The position numbers and the translations under genes are program-made. The notes beneath the pieces are model-generated. The model was not told where the DNA came from and did no database searches. It saw nothing but the letters and a program-made list of their open reading frames with translations. Below, in pieces: positions 43,015-53,028 of a stretch of 64,000 nucleotides of DNA. Origin of the DNA: Microbacterium rhizomatis (lineage in GTDB: Bacteria > Actinomycetota > Actinomycetes > Actinomycetales > Microbacteriaceae); contig NZ_VYSA01000006.1 of assembly GCF_008710745.1 (NCBI RefSeq), positions 58,337 to 122,336 of the forward strand, read 5' to 3'. The first letter of the stretch is position 1; every line of letters starts with the position of its first letter.

Positions 43015-44531
43015 TCAGGATGCCAGTGAATCGGCGATCGTGCGGGCACCGCGCACCGCGAGCGCCACCGATGTCAGGGTCGGATTGCACGCCGTCGAGG
43101 TGGGGATCACACCGTTGCCTGCCACGTACAGGCCGTCCACGCCCCACACCCGGCTGCGGTCGTCGCACACGCTCGCGCCGTCATCGACCTCACCCATCCG
43201 CGTCGTGCCCTGATAGTGCAGCGACGCGCCGAGCGGCATCGTGAACGGGCGCGGGTCGAGGGGATCGCCGACGGCCTGCCCGAGGCGGACGATCTCTTCA
43301 CGGGCCCGGTCCATCACCTCGTGGTCGAGGGGGGTGAGCCGGTAGTGGATGCGGATCGCGGGAAGACCGTACGAATCGACCGCCACATCGTCGAAGACGA
43401 CCCGGTCGTCGCGCTGCAGGTCCTTGGCGCAGAACAGCCCCAGGCCCACGATCGATCCCGGCTGCACGACATCGTCGTCCGCGAGCGGCACGGGCGAGGC
43501 ATCCAGCTGCATGACCTGCCCGTGGAAGGGCATGTCGTCCGTGAACGGCACCCAGCTCACCCCGCTGTACTCAGAGAGCGTGCCGTCGGCGGGCACGTCG
43601 GTCGCGAGGTCGGGCACATCCCGCAGCCGCGTGGCGAACACGATCTGCGCCTGGTCGTTGAGGTAGCGCCCCAGGGCATCGGGACGGATGCCGGAGGCCC
43701 ACAGCAGCTGCGGAGTCCGGAGCGCATCCCCGGCGATGACGACGACGCGCGCGCGCACCTCGTGACTCTCGCCGGTGCGCTGATCGCGCACCTCGACACC
43801 CACGGCACGACGGCCCTCCACGAGGACGCGCGTGACGAGCGACTCGTCGTGCAGCGAGTAGTTCGGGTTCGAACGGGTGGCCTCACCGAGGACGACGTCC
43901 GACCCCGACCACACGAGACGTCCGTCTTCCCGTCGGTGCACAGCCAGCGGCATCCGCTGCACCCGGGCCTCAGCGGCGCGGCCCTCGTCGACCGCCGCGG
44001 CGAGCCGTTCGCGCACGAGAGCGCCGAACGGCGCGCCGTCGAACGCGTCGGTCGTGACACCCAGGAGGCGATCGGCCTCATCCAGCAGCTGGTCCAGGTC
44101 TTCGACGAACGCGATGCGCTCGCTGCCTCCGGGTCGCGGGCACGCCGCCGTCCAGTGCGCGCCCATCCCTCCGACGTTGCTCGACATGGCCGCGACGGGA
44201 AGGCCGTCCTCGTCGTCGAGCTGGTAACCGTCCGCCAGCAGGAACGTCCCCGGCCGGCCGATGCGCTGCCCGCTCTTGACGGCACCCGGGGAGCTGACCG
44301 TGGCGGCGTCCGCGCTCGGGCCCTGCGACGCATGCTGCGCCTCGGCGCGCCGCGCGGTGTCCTCGATGTTCTTGACGTGCGCACCCGGTGGGTCCGACAC
44401 GGTCGGCCCGACCTCGAACATCGCGATCGTCGCCTGCGGCGCGCGCTCGCTCAGGATGCGGGCGTAGGCCGCCCCGGTCGGCCCGCTGCCGACGATCGCG
44501 ACGTCGACGGATGCCGGGTACTCCCGGTCGC

Positions 44532-44535
<4 letters not shown>
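43015..44535 (-). CDS. GMC-family FAD oxidoreductase, C-glycoside 3-oxidase (CarA)-like (second)
   Basis: The 506 residues have the FAD loop VAIVGSGPTGAAYARIL, SSNVGGMGAHWTAACP, LLWASGIRPDALGRYL and the catalytic His/Asn pair in GASLHYQGTTRMGE and TACNPTLTSVALA. It is a clear paralogue of the 18531 gene, with similar length and motif order. It lies downstream of the ABC importer, SnoaL-like and isomerase genes. Role as FAD-dependent C3 oxidase of an imported C-glycoside is inferred from family and context. Confidence 0.85.
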
Positions 44536-45326
<791 letters not shown>

Positions 45327-45342
45327 GGATCGTCCTTCGGGG

Positions 45343-45714
45343 TCAGAACATCGGATGGTCGTGGGCGGCATGCACGGGGACCTGTTGCAGCACGTCCCAG
45401 TGCTCGACGATCCGGCCGTCCTCGAATCGGTAGATGTCCGCGACGGCGGCGTCGGGCGCCCCGGGTCGCGAGGCCTTCACGTGCACCATGGCGAGGTCGC
45501 CGTCCACGAGGATCCGCTGGATCTCGAACGTGGCGTCGGGCGATCCGTCGAACTTCGGCGTCAGCATCTCGATCGCCGCGTCGGGTCCGTCCGGCACGTT
45601 GGGGTTGTGCTGCGTGTAGTGGTCCGAGACCAGGTAGGCGAAAGCATCCGCCACGGTCTTCTGCGTGTAGAAGAGGTCGCAGAACCTCTCGAAGGCGGCG
45701 CGGTTGTCGGTCAT
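45343..45714 (-). CDS. SnoaL-like / NTF2-fold protein (123 aa)
   Basis: The 123 residues match the SnoaL-like polyketide cyclase pattern: FCDLFYTQKTVADAFAYLVS, YTQHNPNVPDGPDAAIEML, VDGDLAMVHVKAS and DIYRFEDGRIVEHWDVLQ. Proteins of this class isomerise or dehydrate small substrates. It is the second NTF2-fold protein in the island, directly before the isomerase gene and three bases after the ABC permease unit. Confidence 0.87.
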   Translation of the reverse strand: MTDNRAAFERFCDLFYTQKTVADAFAYLVSDHYTQHNPNVPDGPDAAIEMLTPKFDGSPDATFEIQRILVDGDLAMVHVKASRPGAPDAAVADIYRFEDGRIVEHWDVLQQVPVHAAHDHPMF

Positions 45715-45717
45715 GAT

Positions 45718-46554
45718 TCAGCCCTTCAAGCCGCCGGCGAAGCCCTGGATGAAGCGCTTCTGGGCGAACAGGTAGAACGCGAGGATAGGGATCATCGAGA
45801 TGATCACGATCGCGAAGATCTGGTTCCACTGCGAGACGAGCGAGCCGATGTAGTAGTACATGGCCACAGGCAGGGTCTGCGCGGTCGAGCCGCCCAGGAA
45901 GATGAGCGACGTGAAGAAGTCGTTCCACACGATCAGTCCCGCGAGGATCGCGACAGTGCCGGTGGCCGGTGCCATCAGCGGGAAGACGATACGGAAGAAG
46001 ATCTGCGTGCGGCTCGCGCCGTCGATCGCGGCCGCTTCCTCGTACTCGGTGCCGAGGCCTCGGAAGAACCCGGCGTAGAGGAAGATCGCGAGCGGCATCA
46101 GCATCCCGCTGTAGAGGATGATCATTCCCCACGCCGAGCCTGTGAGGCCGAGCGTGCGCGCGCCGATGTAGAGAGGCACCGTGCCGAGCTGCGTCGGAAG
46201 CACGATCGCGACCAGGAACAGGTAGTACACCACCGTGCTCCAGCGGCGCGTGCTGCGAGCGAGCACGTACCCGGTGAGCGAGCCGAGCAGCACCATCAGG
46301 AAGATGCTCCCGGCCGTGATGATGATGCTGTTGAGGAGACCGAGGAGGACGTTGGACTGCCCCGTGGCGGTGAGCACCTTGGCGAAGTTGTCGAGTGTCG
46401 GGGTGGTCGGCAGGGCGAGCTTCGACGTCGCGAAGACCTCGTTGTCACCCTTGAGCGAGATCGTGATGAGGAAGTAGAAGGGGGCGAGGTAGACGATCGC
46501 GACGAGCCAGAAGATGACTTCGCGCAGGGCGCTGAGCTTCGTGTAGCGGAACAT
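45718..46554 (-). CDS. Sugar ABC transporter permease (MalG-like)
   Basis: The 278 residues have six predicted membrane helices, beginning MFRYTKLSALREVIFWLVAI. The EAA loop that contacts the ATPase is EYEEAAAIDGASRTQIFFRI. This is the carbohydrate uptake (CUT1) type. It is separated by one base from the MalF-like gene, with which it forms the membrane channel. Confidence 0.92.
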   Translation of the reverse strand: MFRYTKLSALREVIFWLVAIVYLAPFYFLITISLKGDNEVFATSKLALPTTPTLDNFAKVLTATGQSNVLLGLLNSIIITAGSIFLMVLLGSLTGYVLARSTRRWSTVVYYLFLVAIVLPTQLGTVPLYIGARTLGLTGSAWGMIILYSGMLMPLAIFLYAGFFRGLGTEYEEAAAIDGASRTQIFFRIVFPLMAPATGTVAILAGLIVWNDFFTSLIFLGGSTAQTLPVAMYYYIGSLVSQWNQIFAIVIISMIPILAFYLFAQKRFIQGFAGGLKG

Positions 46555-46555
46555 G

Positions 46556-47512
46556 TCAGTCTCCCGTGGTCCGTCCCTGCGCAACGCGCTGCTGGAGCAC
46601 GGCGAAGATCAGGATGATGATGGTCAGGATCAGGGCGAGGGCCGCGCCGTACCCGAAGTTGCCGAGCGAGAAGGCCTGCTTGTAGACCTCGGTCGCCAGG
46701 GTGGCCGTCGCGTTCGCGGGCCCGCCTCCGGTGAGCGCCATGATCTGGTCGAAGATGCGGAGCCCCTGCACGAGACCCAGCGTGGTCGCGATCGCGATCG
46801 CCGGGCGGATCGACGGAAGGGTGACGTGCCAGAAGCGCTGCCAGAGGTTCGAGCCGTCGATCGCGGCGGCCTCTTCGATCTCGACGGGAACGCTCGCGAG
46901 CCCGGCCATGTAGATGACCATCGCGAAGCCCGTGCTCTGCCAGACCACGACGATGAGGACGGTCCAGATCGCCCAAGTGGGGTCGGCCAGCCACGGCCGG
47001 GCGAGTGATCCGAGTCCGACCGCGTTGAGGATCACGTTCAGCGGACCGTCGAACTGGAAGATGAACTTCCAGATGTAGGAGGTGGCGAGCGGGCTCAGCA
47101 CGACCGGCATGAAGAAGAGCGTGCGGAGGATGTAGCGGGTCTTGAGGATGCGGTTGAGGCCGACCGCGAGAACGAGGCCCGCCACATTGGAGAGGATGAC
47201 CGAGCCGAAGGCGAGGAACAGGGTGTTGCGGAGGGCGGCGATCTTCGTCGGGTCGGCGAAGATCTTGCGGAAGTTGTCCAGGCCGATCCAGTCGAAGGAT
47301 CCGATCCCGCTCCAGTTCGTGAAGGCGAAGACCCCGCCCGCAGCGGTGGCGACGTAGTGGATCGCGATGACGAAGACGACGCCGGGCAGTGCCCACCACC
47401 AGTAGCCGAACTTCAGGACACCGGGCCGCCGGGAGCGGCCCCGACTCGGCTTCTTGCGCCTCTTGGGCACGATCACGAGCTCGGTCTCGGACTGATGCAT
47501 CGTCGCAGTCAT
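46556..47512 (-). CDS. Sugar ABC transporter permease (MalF-like)
   Basis: From ATG 47512 (GGAGG upstream) the protein is 318 residues. A basic N-terminal tail (PKRRKKPSRGRSRRPG) precedes six membrane helices. The EAA loop is EIEEAAAIDGSNLWQRFWHV. CUT1-type. It is between the binding-protein gene and the MalG-like gene. No ATPase gene is present in the unit, so a shared MsmK-like ATPase elsewhere in the genome is expected. Confidence 0.92.
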   Translation of the reverse strand: MTATMHQSETELVIVPKRRKKPSRGRSRRPGVLKFGYWWWALPGVVFVIAIHYVATAAGGVFAFTNWSGIGSFDWIGLDNFRKIFADPTKIAALRNTLFLAFGSVILSNVAGLVLAVGLNRILKTRYILRTLFFMPVVLSPLATSYIWKFIFQFDGPLNVILNAVGLGSLARPWLADPTWAIWTVLIVVVWQSTGFAMVIYMAGLASVPVEIEEAAAIDGSNLWQRFWHVTLPSIRPAIAIATTLGLVQGLRIFDQIMALTGGGPANATATLATEVYKQAFSLGNFGYGAALALILTIIILIFAVLQQRVAQGRTTGD

Positions 47513-47579
47513 GTGTACGTTCCTCCGTTGTCCACCGGCGGCCACCGGGGCTCTTCGCCCCGGTGGCCGCCGGATGAGA

Positions 47580-48878
47580 TCACTGGTCCCAGGCGGTGTC
47601 CATCGACGCCAGGACGGAGTCGACGGTGGACTGGCCCGTGAGGAGCCCCTGCACTCCGGTCGCGAGTGCGTCGTACACCGAGGCGTTGGGCCAGTTGGTG
47701 TTCGCCAGCGGGGTGTAGTCGCCGTTGTTGAGCTCGTCGGCGACCGCGGAGTAGATCGTGGTCGACAGGTCGAGGTCACTCAGGCCGCTGATCGGAAGGC
47801 TGCCTGCGGCATCGGCGAAGATGCCCGCCTGCGCCGGCTGGGCGATCCAGTCGAGGAAGGCCGCGGCCGCCACGCTGTTCTTGGACGCCTTGTTGATCGC
47901 GAGCGAGTACGTCGGGCTTGCGACGCCGTAGGCCTTGTCCTTCGAGGTCGCCGGCGGGAAGGACTGCGCGACGAACTTCTGGTCGGGGGCGGCTTTCTGC
48001 AGCTCGGTCGCCGAACCCAGGGGCCCGAAGAAGCCGACGTTCGCGCCGGTGCTCATCCCGGTGGTGATCGCGTCGAAGCCCGCGCCCTCGGCACCGGCCT
48101 GGAAGCAGCCGGCGTCGTACATGTCCTTGACCGTCTGGAGGGTGTCCTTCCAGCCCTGGCTGTCGGCGAAGGTCACCTTGTTGTCGAGGCGCTGCTGGTT
48201 CCAGTCCGGCGTTTCGGCGTAGACGCGTGTCGCTGCGATGATCGATGCCGTGATCCCCGCGTTCGGCACGGTCGAGCCGGCGAGCACGAACAGCGTCTTG
48301 CCCGCGGCGGCTGCGCTCTGGCACTGCGACTTCAGTGTCGTCCAGTCCTTCGCGAACTCGGTGATGCCCGCGGCCTTGGCCGCGACCTCGTTGTAGACGA
48401 TGCCGGCGTACGAGATCGTGAGCGGCAGGCCGTACGTGGTGCCGTCGATGCCGAAGAGCGACTCCGTGCCCGCGGGGATCAGCGCGGTGGCCGCGTCGTC
48501 GAGGGGTGCGAGGAACCCGGCCTGGGCGAGGGGGATGACGCTGCGGGTCTGGCCGCTGCCGGCCTCGGTCTCGAGGACGTCCGACGCGTTGCCCGCCTGA
48601 AGCTGCGTGCGCAGCGTGTCGCCGTAGGTGTCGTTCGGCTGCGGGTTCAAGGTGATCTTGACGTCGGGGTTCGCCTTCTCGTATTCCTTCACGAGCACCT
48701 CGAAGGGGCTCTCGACGTTGTTCGAGGTGGCGTACGTGAGGGAGAACTCGTTCGTGTTCGCGGCGCTGGAGGTGCCGCCCGACGAGCTGCCGGAGCATCC
48801 GGCGAGGATGAGTGCGCCCGCAACGGGAATGGCGATCGCGCCGATCCGGAGTGCTCGGGAGCCACGGTGCTGTGTCAT
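47580..48878 (-). CDS. Sugar ABC transporter substrate-binding lipoprotein
   Basis: The 432 residues begin with a lipoprotein signal (MTQHRGSRALRIG, hydrophobic core, LAGC lipobox at about 25-28). The mature protein is a CUT1 binding protein (PFEVLVKEYEKANPDVKI, NAGITASIIAATR). As the first gene of the importer-SnoaL-isomerase-GMC unit it sets the substrate, presumably the glycoside or released sugar. Its promoter region also carries the CATAAG motif and the divergent LysR gene. Confidence 0.92.
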   Translation of the reverse strand: MTQHRGSRALRIGAIAIPVAGALILAGCSGSSSGGTSSAANTNEFSLTYATSNNVESPFEVLVKEYEKANPDVKITLNPQPNDTYGDTLRTQLQAGNASDVLETEAGSGQTRSVIPLAQAGFLAPLDDAATALIPAGTESLFGIDGTTYGLPLTISYAGIVYNEVAAKAAGITEFAKDWTTLKSQCQSAAAAGKTLFVLAGSTVPNAGITASIIAATRVYAETPDWNQQRLDNKVTFADSQGWKDTLQTVKDMYDAGCFQAGAEGAGFDAITTGMSTGANVGFFGPLGSATELQKAAPDQKFVAQSFPPATSKDKAYGVASPTYSLAINKASKNSVAAAAFLDWIAQPAQAGIFADAAGSLPISGLSDLDLSTTIYSAVADELNNGDYTPLANTNWPNASVYDALATGVQGLLTGQSTVDSVLASMDTAWDQ

Positions 48879-48950
48879 GTCCAGCCTTTCTGACTACGTT
48901 GTCGGCTGCTCGGTCATCGAGTGGCCTGCTGTTCCCTCAGTATCCCCGCG

Positions 48951-48994
48951 ATGTGCAGAAAACGCACATAAGTCTTCCCGATATGCGGCATAAG
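48951..48994. promoter_or_regulatory. Operator region between the importer and LysR genes
   Basis: A 6-bp inverted repeat ATGTGC-N7-GCACAT (48951-48969) contains the 15-bp motif GAAAACGCACATAAG (48958-48972). A second element GATATGCGGCATAAG follows at 48980-48994. The two CATAAG cores are 22 bp apart, two helical turns. Placement in a 178-bp divergent region next to a LysR gene is typical of LysR control, and the first site also fits T-N11-A. Confidence 0.7.
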
Positions 48995-49056
48995 CCGGGG
49001 CGAGTCAGGGTCGCAACGTACATCGCACTCAGCTATCCCGCAGGGTTGTGGCATAG

Positions 49057-50052
49057 ATGACGCTGATAGAGTTCGTGCACCCGCTTCCGAAGCCGAAGGA
49101 TCACATCGTCGTGACCGATCATGCGCTGCTCTCGCGTCTGGATCTGAATCTGCTCGTCGCTCTCGACGCGCTGCTGACCGAGCGGAGCGTCACGCGCGCC
49201 GCCGAACGGCTCCATCTGAGCCAGCCCGCCCTGAGCGCGTCTCTGGCACGTCTGCGCATGCACTTCGGCGACCCGATCCTGGCCAGGCGGGGAAACACCT
49301 ACGAGCTGACCCCGTTCGCCCTTCGGCTCGCGGAGCACACGACGACGGCCCTCGAGGCAGCTCGCCGAGTGTTCGAGAGTCAGGCCACGTGGGCGCCGAC
49401 CGAGTCGGTCCGCGAGTTCGCGATCTACGGCAGCGACTACGGCTTCGTCACGATCGGCAAGGCGGTCGCCGAACTCGCCGCCGAGCGTGCCCCCGGAGTG
49501 CGCTTCCGCTTCATGCTGCACAACCAGACGATCGTGGAGGATGCCCCCAACCGCCTGCGGTCCGCCGACGGGATGGTGATCCCGCACGGTCACATGACCG
49601 ACCTTCCTTTCGCCGACCTCTGGCACGACGACTGGGTCGCCGTCGTGTCCGAGAACAACGCCACGGTGGGCGACGACCTCACGATGGAGGATGTCGCCGC
49701 CCTGCCGTGGGTGATGACCTACCAGTCGCGTTCGGCGTTCACCTCTGCGGCGCGGCAGATCCAGCAGCTCGGCATCGAGCCGCACGTCGAGGTCGTCGTG
49801 GAGAGTTTCCTCGCGCTCCCGCACTTCGTCGCCGGCACCAACAGGATCGGTCTCATCCAGGCCGCGCTCGCGCCCGTCGCGCGCGGGGTCGGAGGCGTCC
49901 GGATCGTCGAGCTGCCCTTCAGCGCCACCCCTCTCACGAACGCCCTGTGGTGGCATCCCGTGCACGACCGCGACCCCGAACACCTGTGGATGCGTCACCT
50001 GTTCGAAGAGGCCGGTCGCCTGGTCGAAGCATCCGTCCACACCTCCGCCTGA
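49057..50052 (+). CDS. LysR-family transcriptional regulator
   Basis: The 331-residue protein has an N-terminal winged HTH (LDLNLLVALDALLTERSVTR then AAERLHLSQPALSASLARLR) and a periplasmic-binding-like effector domain. The first 20 residues before the HTH suggest translation could begin instead at the GTG at about 49111. It is divergent from the importer operon with an operator between, so it is a good candidate for the regulator that recognises the CATAAG sites. Confidence 0.9.
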   Translation: MTLIEFVHPLPKPKDHIVVTDHALLSRLDLNLLVALDALLTERSVTRAAERLHLSQPALSASLARLRMHFGDPILARRGNTYELTPFALRLAEHTTTALEAARRVFESQATWAPTESVREFAIYGSDYGFVTIGKAVAELAAERAPGVRFRFMLHNQTIVEDAPNRLRSADGMVIPHGHMTDLPFADLWHDDWVAVVSENNATVGDDLTMEDVAALPWVMTYQSRSAFTSAARQIQQLGIEPHVEVVVESFLALPHFVAGTNRIGLIQAALAPVARGVGGVRIVELPFSATPLTNALWWHPVHDRDPEHLWMRHLFEEAGRLVEASVHTSA

Positions 50053-50076
50053 CACGCGCCGGCCGCCGGTTCGGCT

Positions 50077-50137
50077 CGCGAGACGCGGCTCCGGCACCTT
50101 CCCTGGCGGGGTGCAGGTTCCTTGGCCGCGTCTCGCG
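50077..50137. terminator. Bidirectional hairpin terminator between LysR and the fused deglycosidase
   Basis: CGCGAGACGCGGC (50077-50089) pairs perfectly with GCCGCGTCTCGCG (50125-50137). A smaller GCACC/GGTGC pair nests in the loop. It separates convergent genes. Confidence 0.75.
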
Positions 50138-50150
50138 GAGGGGTCGGTCG

Positions 50151-51632
50151 TCAGGCCGACGTGGGTTGGAGCGAGCGCATCGCCGCGCGGATGAGGTCGT
50201 GCTGGCGCCGTACGAGCACGAGCGGGTCGACCTCGCCGAGCTCGGCGAACGCGTGCCCCTCCCACTCGCTCGACCAGTAGCCGCGATAGCCGCCTTCGAC
50301 GAACACACGGACGAGCTCGGGGTAGTCGATCGCCGGCTCTTGCCCGTTCTCGTCGATGTCGTAGAACTTGGCGTGCACGTGGAGGATCTGCGGCATGATG
50401 TCTGCCCACTCCTCCGGCGCGACATGCCCGTGCATGTTGAACGCGAGATGAGCGAAGGACCCGAGCCGGCCGGGGTCGAAATCGCGGCTCTTCAGATAGC
50501 CGATGAACTCCTGCTGGCGCTCCTGCATGGTCGCGTCGGTCGCCCAGATCGCCTGCAGCCTGTCGAGCGCTTCGTCATCGAGCCCCGCGCGCTGGACGCC
50601 GCGGAGCAGCGTCGGCGACATCGAATGCATCGTGGACGAGAAGTCGGCGACGAATCCGAGCAGCGGCGAATCGAGCTCGGCGTACGTCTCGCGCACCTTC
50701 ATGATGGGTTCCGAGTTCGGGCCCATCGGGGCGTGGATCTCGTAGGCGAGCTTCAGCTCCAGGTCTTCCGCGATGGGAAGGAGCCTGCGCAGCAGCTCAG
50801 GCTTCGCACTCTGGATGCGCACCAGGGGGAAGCCCAGCTTCCGCGCGCCGTGGAACATCAGCTCGCTGAACTCGAACTCTTCATCGGGCGTCATGTCGCG
50901 GTCGCGGCGGCGCCCCATGTCGAGGTTCGCACCGAACGAGCTCTCATCGAAGCCGTGGCGGTCGAAGGCCGCGCGCCACGTGCGCACGAATTCGTCCGAG
51001 ACGACCGGGTAGGTCGGCACGACCTGCGAGGCGACGATCTCGATGCCCGGTCCGATGCCCAGCTCGGCGACGCGATCGAGCAGCCCGTCGAAGTCGTACC
51101 AGCCGGCCCGGAATTCGGCGCTCGCCGAGTACAGCGTCAGTCCGAGGGCGAACGGGTCTTCCTCGGTCGCCGGGGGCGGAGGTGGCACCTCTGAGACGAG
51201 CGCGGGGGCCGCGGCATCCCGATCCGTCACCGTGAGGGTGCGCACGTCGCGCACGAAGTTCGGGACGTACATGCCGGGGCCAGCGTCAGTGCCCGGGGCG
51301 ATCTGCATGTACGGCAGCCGCAGCTGCCCGACGAGGGTGACGTCGTGGCTCTCGCCGAGCGCGACCGGCACGGCCCTGCGCACCACGAGGAGGGGATGCT
51401 GCTGCAGGAACCAGAGCGTCTCACTCTGCTCGGGGATTTCGTCGAGCGTGTACGAGACCCCGTCGAGCTCGAAGCGGATGTCTTCGTCGGAGATCTCGTC
51501 GCCGTCGATCGTGAGCGCGAGGCTCGTCACCGACGACAGCCAGAGGCTGCGGTACCAGGGGATCGTGAGCGAGAGCGCGAGTCCGTCGGGGTGCAGCCGC
51601 AGGCTGTCGTCGTGGATCAATCCATTGGGCAT
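50151..51632 (-). CDS. Fused beta-alpha C-glycoside deglycosidase-like protein, set 4
   Basis: From ATG 51632 the protein is 493 residues. Residues about 1-130 are a DUF6379 beta domain (IPWYRSLWLS, EQSETLWFLQQ, LPYMQIAPGTDAGPGMY). A linker with PPPPPATEEDP (about 150-160) joins a TIM-barrel alpha domain with DMGRRRDRDMT, AYEIHAPMGPNS (Glu), VADFSSTMHSMSPTLL (Asp), LHVHAKFYDIDE (His) and YWSSEWEGHAF (Glu). Known enzymes of this type are two polypeptides, so one-chain fusion is unusual. It closely resembles the separate genes of set 2. It is downstream of the other fusion with a 14-bp gap. Confidence 0.87.
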   Translation of the reverse strand: MPNGLIHDDSLRLHPDGLALSLTIPWYRSLWLSSVTSLALTIDGDEISDEDIRFELDGVSYTLDEIPEQSETLWFLQQHPLLVVRRAVPVALGESHDVTLVGQLRLPYMQIAPGTDAGPGMYVPNFVRDVRTLTVTDRDAAAPALVSEVPPPPPATEEDPFALGLTLYSASAEFRAGWYDFDGLLDRVAELGIGPGIEIVASQVVPTYPVVSDEFVRTWRAAFDRHGFDESSFGANLDMGRRRDRDMTPDEEFEFSELMFHGARKLGFPLVRIQSAKPELLRRLLPIAEDLELKLAYEIHAPMGPNSEPIMKVRETYAELDSPLLGFVADFSSTMHSMSPTLLRGVQRAGLDDEALDRLQAIWATDATMQERQQEFIGYLKSRDFDPGRLGSFAHLAFNMHGHVAPEEWADIMPQILHVHAKFYDIDENGQEPAIDYPELVRVFVEGGYRGYWSSEWEGHAFAELGEVDPLVLVRRQHDLIRAAMRSLQPTSA

Positions 51633-51646
51633 GGTGCGTCCGTTCT

Positions 51647-52951
51647 TCAATCGAGACCGCCGGCGATGCGGCGGATCAGGGAGTGCTGGCGGCGGACCTG
51701 TTCGATCGAGCGCCACGGGGCCCGTTCGCCCTCGTACTCGCTGGACAGGTAGCCGGTGTAGCCCGAGTCCTTGAGCGCCCTGAGCACCGGCTCCCACGGG
51801 ATCTGCTGATCCTCCTGGTTCTCGTCGATGTCGTGGAACTTCGCCTGGATGAACACGACGTACTTCGCGATGTCGGCGATGTCGGCAGGGTCGACACCGA
51901 TGCCGTCGAGGAACGCGGGGCGCCGGCCCGGAAGTTCACCGGGGCGGAGCGGAATCGGGCGGTCCTGGAAGATCCCGGTATCCAGCAGCAGGCCGAAGTG
52001 CTTCGTGCCGGTGCGTTCGATCAGGCCGATGTAGTCGTCGACGACCTCGTGCTTGATCGGCGTCGGAGAATGGATCTCGGGGCAGATGACGACATCCAGC
52101 TCCGCAGCGAGGTCGAGCGAGCGCTCGACGGACTCGGTCCAGATCGGGTGCGGGATCAGATCGCTCGAGACGACGCCGATCTTCGGTCGCACGAAGCGGA
52201 AGCCGAGCGTCTTCGCGAGCCGCAGGTCGCGCTGGAGGATGTCGGCACCCTCGGCCGCCGTGAGGTCTCGGGCGTGGACTCCGCTCGAGTGCAGACGCGT
52301 GTCGATCCATGAGCCGTAGTTGGTCGGCTCGAGCGCGTACTTCTCAAGCAGCGCGAACCATCGGTCGATCCACGCGGAACTCGGCGACGGATAGCCCTCG
52401 ATGTGACCCTCGCCGAGGATCTCGATGCCCGTCGCACCCACGTCCGCGACGGCGGCGAGCGCCGTTTCGAGGTCGAGCACCGTGCCGTAATCGGTCATGT
52501 AGCTGTAGAGCGAAACCCCGTACTGGAAGGGGCCGCCGTCGGCCTGGGGAGACAGGGTGATATGCCGGGTCTCGCGATAGGTCGAGGGCTGGTGCTCCTG
52601 CGGGATATACGACATCCGCAGCCGCAGTTCGATCGACACCTCGTGGGTGCCTTCGGGCAACCCGCCGGCGAACGGGACGGTGACCACGGCGGCCTCCTCC
52701 AGCGGCCAGCGCACACCGTCGCTGTCCCACAGCTGCTGCAGCGTATAGGTGCGACCGGCGAACGTCCACAGCGGCGCGTCGGCGGGAACGTCGACCAGGT
52801 CGCCGACACGTACCGAGATGCCGTCGACGAGCGAGGCGGCCATCCCCCGATACGACGGCATCCGGATGCGCAGCTGGAAGCCGGTGACCCCGTCGCCGTC
52901 GCGGACATTGCGGAAGCCGACGGCCTGGATGAGGTCTCTTTCGAGAAGCAT
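51647..52951 (-). CDS. Fused beta-alpha C-glycoside deglycosidase-like protein, set 5
   Basis: The 434-residue fusion has an N-terminal DUF6379-like domain (LQLRIRMPSYRGMAASLVDG-like stretch, LRMSYIPQEHQ) followed by a shorter barrel starting FQYGVSLYSYMTDYG. Metal-site motifs are CPEIHSPTPI (Glu), GLLLDTGIFQD (Asp), FIQAKFHDID and YLSSEYEGER (Glu). The metal-binding His of HVHAKF is replaced by Gln, with a His two residues after the Lys instead. It is first in its unit, with a CATAAG motif upstream. Activity on a different glycoside is possible. Confidence 0.82.
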   Translation of the reverse strand: MLLERDLIQAVGFRNVRDGDGVTGFQLRIRMPSYRGMAASLVDGISVRVGDLVDVPADAPLWTFAGRTYTLQQLWDSDGVRWPLEEAAVVTVPFAGGLPEGTHEVSIELRLRMSYIPQEHQPSTYRETRHITLSPQADGGPFQYGVSLYSYMTDYGTVLDLETALAAVADVGATGIEILGEGHIEGYPSPSSAWIDRWFALLEKYALEPTNYGSWIDTRLHSSGVHARDLTAAEGADILQRDLRLAKTLGFRFVRPKIGVVSSDLIPHPIWTESVERSLDLAAELDVVICPEIHSPTPIKHEVVDDYIGLIERTGTKHFGLLLDTGIFQDRPIPLRPGELPGRRPAFLDGIGVDPADIADIAKYVVFIQAKFHDIDENQEDQQIPWEPVLRALKDSGYTGYLSSEYEGERAPWRSIEQVRRQHSLIRRIAGGLD

Positions 52952-53028
52952 CGATGCTCACTCTCTGATCAGTGGTGGCCGGAGGCACGCGCGAGCGACC
53001 ATTCCCCACCAGGCTAGCAAGAAATGCC

